Shown: piece after piece, positions 14,015 to 14,017 of the stretch | Layout: each line of letters begins with the position of its first letter | Position numbering within the stretch: position 1 is the stretch's first letter | DNA from: Fidelibacterota bacterium | GTDB lineage: Bacteria; Fidelibacterota; Fidelibacteria; Fidelibacterales; Fidelibacteraceae | NCBI GenBank assembly: GCA_029931905.1 | Contig: JAOZRH010000031.1 | Location: 3,637 to 17,653 of the forward strand | Length of the DNA stretch: 14,017 bases | Direction of reading: 5' to 3' | Notes under the pieces: model-generated | Database searches by the model: none | The model's input: only the letters and a program-made list of their open reading frames with translations | What the model was told of the DNA's origin: nothing | Position numbers and translations under genes: made by a program

Positions 14015-14017
14015 GAA

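Larger units (their letters stand above)
13643..14017. other. Gene-free tail rich in small palindromes
   Basis: No convincing coding region is seen on either strand in these 375 bases. The stretch holds an NHEEH-type repeat, a tandem GAATATC tract and six compact hairpins (listed separately), several with three-base loops, at nearly regular intervals from 13735 to the window end. It looks like an accumulation of dispersed non-coding repeat units in a permissive intergenic site, perhaps between convergent genes. No transposase is visible. Confidence 0.7.

Noticed and set aside
13643..14017. CRISPR array in the palindrome-rich tail
   Set aside because: The palindromes differ in sequence from each other and there are no identical repeats at fixed spacing, so it is not a CRISPR array.

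Overview
The window is strongly AT-rich bacterial DNA with thirteen protein genes and one tRNA gene, all on the + strand and packed tightly. The patatin/beta-barrel outer-membrane protein at the left edge points to a Gram-negative, diderm bacterium. The style of that protein, the AT-rich codon use and the short dispersed-looking palindromes at the right edge suggest an environmental lineage near the Bacteroidetes/Chlorobi/Ignavibacteria/Cloacimonetes group (FCB). That placement is a guess from gene style, not a computed one. All thirteen stop codons are TAA (10) or TAG (3), and two or three genes start with TTG.

Layout. Positions 1-1956 hold the 3' part of a patatin-like phospholipase fused to a POTRA-like segment and an outer-membrane barrel. 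Positions 1996-2703 encode a LiaF-like membrane protein with a duplicated helix pair and a repeat-rich beta domain. A conserved housekeeping string follows: ispE, tRNA-Gln(UUG), prs, rplY (CTC type), pth, rpsF, rpsR, rplI (2704-7026). It is closed by a clear intrinsic terminator at 7070-7101. A second transcription unit starts at about 7138 with priA and continues into purine genes: a purC-purE fusion, purB and purD (9562-13642). The last 375 bases hold no gene. They contain a tract resembling a known dispersed repeat and a dense set of small hairpins.

How the genes connect. Prs makes PRPP, the entry substrate of purine synthesis. PurD (step 2), PurE and PurC (steps 6 and 7) and PurB (step 8 and the final step of AMP synthesis) act on that pathway. 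The first unit otherwise serves translation (tRNA, S6, S18, L9, L25, peptidyl-tRNA hydrolase) and isoprenoid synthesis (IspE). PriA restarts stalled replication forks and appears to share a transcript with the purine genes.

Most notable points. (1) The PurC-PurE fusion has the domain order of vertebrate PAICS and a class II, CO2-using PurE domain, but its PurC half is of the bacterial/yeast Ade1 type, which suggests an independent fusion. (2) The non-coding tail after purD carries at least six compact hairpins plus an NHEEH-type repeat in frame with the purD stop. (3) PriA has DEEN instead of the usual DEEH in helicase motif II, and its mRNA may be leaderless. I see no CRISPR array, no transposase and no clear defence system.
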